Below, one piece after another: positions 59,954 through 64,000 of a DNA stretch of 64,000 bases. The first letter of the stretch is position 1; every line of letters starts with the position of its first letter. The notes beneath the pieces are model-generated. The model worked only from the letters and a program-made list of their open reading frames with translations, was not told where the DNA came from and searched no databases. The position numbers and the translations under genes are program-made. Source of the stretch: Lachnospiraceae bacterium (GTDB lineage Bacteria; Bacillota; Clostridia; Lachnospirales; Lachnospiraceae); the NCBI GenBank assembly GCA_910576125.1, contig CAJTHM010000024.1:1-64000 (forward strand). The letters are read 5' to 3'.

Positions 59954-61258
59954 ATGACAGAAAATTTCATGGAAAAAATATTGTCCGCCCTGAAAAAGAG
60001 CGGAGCGGAATTATACCAGATTACAGAGACCACAGAGGAGTCCGCGGAGCTGTTCTTCATCCGCAAGTCTCTTGACATGCAGCGCCAAAAAGAGGTTCAT
60101 CAGGCATCGGTGACTGTGTATAAAAAGTTCTCGGAGGGAGAAAAGCACTGCCTGGGCTCTGCCGCCGTTCAGGTTCAGGACAGCTATACACAGGAGCAGA
60201 TGGAACAGATGTTCCGGGATGCCCTGTATGCGGCCGGATTCGTAAAGAATCCTTACTATGAGCTGTACAACGGAACAGGAGAGCCCTCCCCGGAAGTGGT
60301 GGAGAAATCAAAGCGCCTCTCCGACAAACCCCTGACGGAGATCACAGGCTGCTTCGCGGATGCCCTGTTCGCGGAGGATACAGAGAAGGATGTCTTTTTG
60401 AATTCCGCGGAAATCTTTGCCACCAGGACCACATGCCATATTCTGAATTCCAGCGGCGTGGACGCGTCCTACTGTAAAGGCAGAGTGTGGGGTGAATTCG
60501 TGGCCCAGTGTACCGCGGGACAGGACGTGGAGACCTATCAGGATTTCGCCTGTGAGGACATGGACACACAGGCGCTCCGCAAAAAAGTGCGGGACGTCCT
60601 TGAGATGACCCGGGCAAGGGCACAGGCCCTGACGGCGCCTCCCGCGGGGGAATACCGCGTGATACTGTCCGGCTCCTATGTAAGGGAGATATTCAGCTAT
60701 TATGTGAGCCGTTCCGACATGTCCATGATTTACCCGAAATATTCCACATTCCAGGTGGGCTGCGATGTGCAGGGAGACGAAGTGGCAAAGGACAGAATCA
60801 ATCTCACCCTGAAAGCCACGGTTCCTTACAGCGACGAGGGCATTCCCATGAGGGACAGGGAACTGGTCAGGGACGGAAAGCTGATGCTGCTTCACGGAGG
60901 CAACCGTTTCGCCTATTATCTGAAACAGGAGCCAACTGGTAACTACCGGGGGTATCAGGCTCCCGCCGGAAATGTGCCCCTGGAGGATATGAAACGGGGG
61001 CCTTATCTGGAGGTGGTAAATTTCTCGGATTTCCAGATGGACGTCTTCAGCGGACATTTCGGCGGCGAAATCAGGCTGGCTTTCCTGTATGACGGAGAGA
61101 AGAGGATTCCGGTCACGGGAGGCTCCATCAACGGAAGCATCCTGGAAGCCCAGAAGAACCTGGTATTTTCCAGAGAGACCCAGGTGGAAAAGGAATTTGA
61201 GGGTCCGGCTGCCGTCTGCCTGGCACAGGTGAAAGTGGCGGGCAGCACACAGGAGTGA
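59954..61258 (+). CDS. pmbA: TldE/PmbA-family partner protein
   Basis: Start ATG 59954 after GAAACAGGAGACAG; 434 residues. The same fold as TldD but without HExxxH at the equivalent place, as in TldE: RVILSGSYVREIFSYYVSRSD holds that region here. The C-terminal block GGSINGSILEAQKNLVFSRE is typical. It is needed for the heterodimeric protease formed with the gene before it. No peptide precursor gene was seen near the pair, so a bacteriocin role is not supported. Confidence 0.85.
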   Translation: MTENFMEKILSALKKSGAELYQITETTEESAELFFIRKSLDMQRQKEVHQASVTVYKKFSEGEKHCLGSAAVQVQDSYTQEQMEQMFRDALYAAGFVKNPYYELYNGTGEPSPEVVEKSKRLSDKPLTEITGCFADALFAEDTEKDVFLNSAEIFATRTTCHILNSSGVDASYCKGRVWGEFVAQCTAGQDVETYQDFACEDMDTQALRKKVRDVLEMTRARAQALTAPPAGEYRVILSGSYVREIFSYYVSRSDMSMIYPKYSTFQVGCDVQGDEVAKDRINLTLKATVPYSDEGIPMRDRELVRDGKLMLLHGGNRFAYYLKQEPTGNYRGYQAPAGNVPLEDMKRGPYLEVVNFSDFQMDVFSGHFGGEIRLAFLYDGEKRIPVTGGSINGSILEAQKNLVFSRETQVEKEFEGPAAVCLAQVKVAGSTQE

Positions 61259-61340
61259 CCGCAGGAGGCATATGTACAGGGGAGGAAAGCCGTTTTCCTC
61301 CCCTGTACGTCCGATTCCAACAGAGAGGATCACATTATTC

Positions 61341-62093
61341 ATGAAACGTTTGCTCATAGTGGAAGACGATGCGGAAAACAATCAGATGATCAGGGAATAC
61401 CTGGAGTCCCACGGCTATGCCTGTGTTCAGGCCTATTCCGGCAGCGAGGGGAAACTGTTGTTCTCCCTGGAGAAATTCGACCTGGTGCTGCTGGATCTGA
61501 TGCTGCCGGGAGTGCCGGGGGAGGAGCTTGTAGGCCTTTTTTCCGGAAAAGCGCCTGTCATCGTGCTGTCGGCCAGGGACGGACTGGACAGCAAGGTAAA
61601 GGTGCTCTCGGACGGCGCTGACGACTATATCTGCAAGCCTTTCGATCTGCCGGAACTATTGGTGCGGATTCAGGTGCAGCTGCGCAGACAGGACAGGGCG
61701 GCGGAGACAATGGGGGAAAGGCAACCCATGGAAAAGGATCATTCCATGGAAAAGGAGCATTCCATGGAAAGGGAACGCTCCAGGTCAGATTCCGGCGGGC
61801 AGGTTTACAGGTACAGAGAATGGACGCTGAATCCGGATACCCAGGAAATGACAGCCGCCGGAAAGCCGGTTGCCCTGACGCGTCATGAATTCCTGATACT
61901 GGAGCTCTTCATCCGCAATCCGAAACGTGTGTTCTCGAAGCAGATGATATATGAATACGCCTGGAGCGAGGAGTATCTGGCCGAGGACAAGACCATCAAT
62001 GTCCATATCAGCAATATCCGCGGGAAGCTGAAAGAGAGCGGCACGGATACATACATCCAGACGGTATGGGGGCTTGGGTTCAAGCTGACCTGA
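61341..62093 (+). CDS. OmpR-family response regulator with repeat-expanded linker
   Basis: Start ATG 61341; 250 residues. Receiver domain 1-115 with EDD, phospho-acceptor aspartate in LVLLDLMLPG and the lysine of CKPFD; DNA-binding winged helix about 150-248 (LTRHEFLILELFIRNPKRVF, KTINVHISNIRGKL, WGLGFKLT). The linker (about 120-150) contains three 6-residue units MEKDHS, MEKEHS, MERERS that derive from an 18-bp tandem repeat at 61728-61781. No kinase gene precedes it; the ABC transporter follows after 104 bp, so a bacitracin/lantibiotic immunity-type system is possible with the kinase beyond the window. Confidence 0.88.
   Translation: MKRLLIVEDDAENNQMIREYLESHGYACVQAYSGSEGKLLFSLEKFDLVLLDLMLPGVPGEELVGLFSGKAPVIVLSARDGLDSKVKVLSDGADDYICKPFDLPELLVRIQVQLRRQDRAAETMGERQPMEKDHSMEKEHSMERERSRSDSGGQVYRYREWTLNPDTQEMTAAGKPVALTRHEFLILELFIRNPKRVFSKQMIYEYAWSEEYLAEDKTINVHISNIRGKLKESGTDTYIQTVWGLGFKLT
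61728..61781 (+). repeat. Three 18-bp tandem repeats inside the regulator gene
   Basis: Units 61728-61745, 61746-61763 and 61764-61781, each beginning ATGGAAA and ending in a C-rich TCC. The junctions give the palindrome TTCCATGGAA twice. Same core as the repeats at 63123-63176. Confidence 0.85.
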
Positions 62094-62196
62094 AGCTACA
62101 GCAGATAAATCTTTAACCTTTCTTTACCTTTTTTGAGCGATTTTTTAACTTTTATGGTTCAGAATGAATCCCAGAACAAGAAAGGAGAAATGTCAG

Positions 62197-63198
62197 ATGG
62201 AGAAAGGACAGGAAACGTTCGCTGTAGAGACCTTATCGCTGACCAAAGTCTATGACGGCAAGGCCGCAGTGAACCATTTGAACATGCAAGTGCGGGAACG
62301 GGCCATCTACGGATTCATAGGAAGAAATGGGGCCGGAAAGTCCACTACCCTGAAAATGATTTGCGGCCTGGCCAGGCCTACGGAAGGGGAAATCCGGCTG
62401 TTCGGAAAGACCGCGGACAATCCCTGCGCCGCCAGACGGATCGGGAGCCTGATTGAATCCACAGGCCTGTATCCCAAGATGAGCGCAAGACAGAACCTGA
62501 TCATGAAAGCCAGGTGCATGGGGCTGACGGATGAAAGCCAGGTGGACGCGGCTCTAAACATTACAGGGCTGGCGGATACCGGCAAGAAAATGGTGAGGCA
62601 TTTTTCCATGGGGATGAAGCAGCGGCTGGGCGTTGCGCTGGCCCTTTTGGGGAATCCGGACCTGCTGATTCTGGACGAGCCTATCAACGGCCTGGATCCC
62701 GAGGGAATCAGAGAGGTGCGCCAGCTCCTGCTGACCCTGTGCGAGGAGGGGAAGACCATCATCGTCAGTTCCCATATCCTGGGGGAACTGAGCAAAATCG
62801 CCACCCATTACGGCATCATCAAGGAAGGAAATCTGGTAGAGCAGATAGACCAGGAGAGTCTGGAGCGGAAGTGCAAGGATTATTTCCAGATAGAAGTGGA
62901 CGACTGCAGGCGGGCTCTTCCGCTTTTGCTGGAGCGGATGCCGGGACTTCAGACCGAGGTGCCGGAGGGAGGCCTGATTCGAATCTATGATCTGAGCGAC
63001 AGCGCCTGGGTGAATAAGCTTCTGATTGAAAATCAGGTACAGGTCTATGCATCCGGCTTCCATCACATGGATCTGGAGGAATATTTCCTGAACCGTATGG
63101 ACGATCCGGAGAACGGAAGAAAGGCATTCCACGGAAAAAAGGCATTCCACGGAAAAAAGGCATTCCGTGGAGAAAAGGAGGGCGAGAGACATGTTTAA
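62197..63198 (+). CDS. ABC transporter ATP-binding protein (bacitracin/lantibiotic type)
   Basis: Start ATG 62197 after AAGGAGAAATGTCAG; 333 residues. Walker A GRNGAGKST, Q-loop SLIESTGLYPKMSARQNL, signature FSMGMKQRLGVALAL (SMGMKQR in place of SGGQ), Walker B LLILDEPINGLDPEG, switch SSHILGE. BcrA/NukF-like ATPases of peptide immunity have this form. The C-terminal end carries (KAFHGK)-type repeats from an 18-bp expansion at 63123-63176. Overlaps the following permease gene by 8 bp. Confidence 0.88.
   Translation: MEKGQETFAVETLSLTKVYDGKAAVNHLNMQVRERAIYGFIGRNGAGKSTTLKMICGLARPTEGEIRLFGKTADNPCAARRIGSLIESTGLYPKMSARQNLIMKARCMGLTDESQVDAALNITGLADTGKKMVRHFSMGMKQRLGVALALLGNPDLLILDEPINGLDPEGIREVRQLLLTLCEEGKTIIVSSHILGELSKIATHYGIIKEGNLVEQIDQESLERKCKDYFQIEVDDCRRALPLLLERMPGLQTEVPEGGLIRIYDLSDSAWVNKLLIENQVQVYASGFHHMDLEEYFLNRMDDPENGRKAFHGKKAFHGKKAFRGEKEGERHV
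63123..63176 (+). repeat. Three 18-bp tandem repeats at the ABC gene 3' end
   Basis: Units 63123-63140, 63141-63158 (identical) and 63159-63176 (three changes), unit GGCATTCCACGGAAAAAA. They encode KAFHGK-type hexapeptides. The core CATTCCAYGGAAAA is the same as in the repeats of the regulator gene 1.3 kb upstream but is read in a different frame. Confidence 0.85.
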
Positions 63199-64000
63199 TC
63201 TGCTGCGTATGGATTTGTACCGGATGAAGAGGAGTAAGTTCATTTATATATGCTTTGCCTGCCTGCTGCTTGTGATTCTGCTGTGCTATGTGATGGTCTA
63301 TCTGGTCATCACGCCCAAAGGGCAGGAGATTGCGACGAAAATCGGGATGGTGGAAATCGATACCGGGCATGAAATATCCCTGGCAGTAGCGGATGAAAAA
63401 GAGAGTTTCAATGAAAAAAACGCATTGCTGGAAAATGTGACTTTGCTGGATATGTACAGGGAGTCCAACATGGACGGCGGGGGGTATCTTGTCGTTTTCG
63501 GAATCGCTGTGACCCTGCTGGTGTGCGGCGATTATCAGGGAGGCTTCATAAAGAACATCATGACGATTCATAAGGAACGCTGGACCTATATCGGCGGCAA
63601 GCTGATGGCGGCAGGCATCCTGAATTTCCTGTACCTGGTCCTGAGCTTTGTCTTCAATATGCTGATGAATCTGCTCTTCGGCAATCTGGTGCCGGCAGCC
63701 CCCTGGGGCGGGCTAGTTTTTTATCTGGTATGGGTGTGGCTGGTGTCCATGGCCTTTGCCGCGCTGATTATCATGCTCTGCGTATTCAGCCGCAGCACTG
63801 CCATAGGCGTGACAGGGGCTATATTATTGGGAAGCGGTCTGGTGGTATCGATCCTTTCCTCCATCACAAATCAGTTCAATCTGAGTGGCTGGACGGAATA
63901 TACGCTTTATTATAATATTACTTACGGCCCTTCCGCATATACATCCATGGCGGATCTGCGGGCGGCGGCAGTGGGGCTGGTATTTCTGGTTCTTTATTCC
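63191..64000 (+). CDS. ABC-2-type permease, 3' end outside window
   Basis: ATG 63191 lies inside the end of the ATPase gene; the frame is open to the last base (270 codons). First helix IYICFACLLLVILLCYVMVY, an extracellular segment of about 70 residues, then VFGIAVTLLVCGDYQGGFIKN, a coupling-helix-like block, followed by helices ILNFLYLVLSFVFNMLMNLL, VSMAFAALIIMLCVFS and GAILLGSGLVVSILSS. This layout is that of immunity-type permeases (BcrB, NukE/G, LanE/G). Partner of the preceding ATPase. Confidence 0.85.
   Translation, partial: MFNLLRMDLYRMKRSKFIYICFACLLLVILLCYVMVYLVITPKGQEIATKIGMVEIDTGHEISLAVADEKESFNEKNALLENVTLLDMYRESNMDGGGYLVVFGIAVTLLVCGDYQGGFIKNIMTIHKERWTYIGGKLMAAGILNFLYLVLSFVFNMLMNLLFGNLVPAAPWGGLVFYLVWVWLVSMAFAALIIMLCVFSRSTAIGVTGAILLGSGLVVSILSSITNQFNLSGWTEYTLYYNITYGPSAYTSMADLRAAAVGLVFLVLYS

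Noticed and set aside
60308..61381. 357-codon minus-strand ORF opposite pmbA
   Set aside because: Overlaps an intact pmbA gene and lacks any recognisable domain or ribosome binding site.
61728..63176. CRISPR-like short repeats
   Set aside because: Units are contiguous 18-mers without spacers and are inside coding sequence.

Overview
The window looks like a chromosomal segment of a gut Clostridium-cluster-XIVa bacterium (Lachnospiraceae). The right half carries typical Firmicutes housekeeping blocks (rho-rpmE-DUF1385-prmC-prfA, sbcDC, rarA, a DUF4364 protein, malic enzyme, tldD/pmbA) with AAGGAGG-type ribosome binding sites. The left half is accessory DNA rich in relics of integrative elements. 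The family assignment is an inference from gene content; no rRNA or tRNA gene was seen.

Layout. 1-13.0 kb is decayed mobile DNA: the 3' end of an IS1634-type transposase with AT-hook tail, a truncated NERD nuclease-related gene, an XRE regulator with an internal deletion, a TPR cargo gene, a hairpin cluster resembling an oriT, pieces of an Agr-like regulator/sensor pair, a set of small unrecognised proteins (5050-7339), then TnpV, XRE and SymE-like genes, the C-terminal half of a relaxase and a headless large serine recombinase. 13.0-18.7 kb holds an intact BceRS-BceAB-type antimicrobial-peptide sensing and detoxification module plus an adjacent 44-residue membrane protein. 18.7-26.3 kb is a graveyard in which many consecutive pieces are truncated genes (M56 peptidase, phage terminase, P-loop kinase, DUF5655, HAD phosphatase, PyrD, NudC, ATC hydrolase, tannase), interrupted by an intact SigV/RsiV-like pair and a second, partly deleted copy of the 5050-7339 gene family.

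26.6-64 kb is mostly intact chromosome: UvrD-type helicase, alkyltransferase-like protein and small kinase, a three-gene membrane/envelope operon, SbcCD, a PadR-DUF2812 operon with a large palindromic operator, NYN/OST-HTH protein plus RarA, DUF4364, malic enzyme, the rho-rpmE-DUF1385-prmC-prfA cluster, a lipoprotein, a leader-peptide/attenuator-controlled pair of ABC half transporters with zinc ribbons and a DUF1854 partner, a GH172-type protein, the TldD/PmbA protease pair, and an OmpR-type regulator followed by an ABC exporter that runs off the end of the window.

Most interesting candidates: (1) the paralogous gene family at 5-7.3 kb and 23.4-24.3 kb, next to Agr-like regulator remnants; (2) the ABC/DUF1854 locus with promoter, 25-codon leader ORF and terminator, organised like the BmrB-BmrCD attenuation system of Bacillus; (3) an 18-bp DNA repeat that has expanded in two neighbouring genes in different reading frames.
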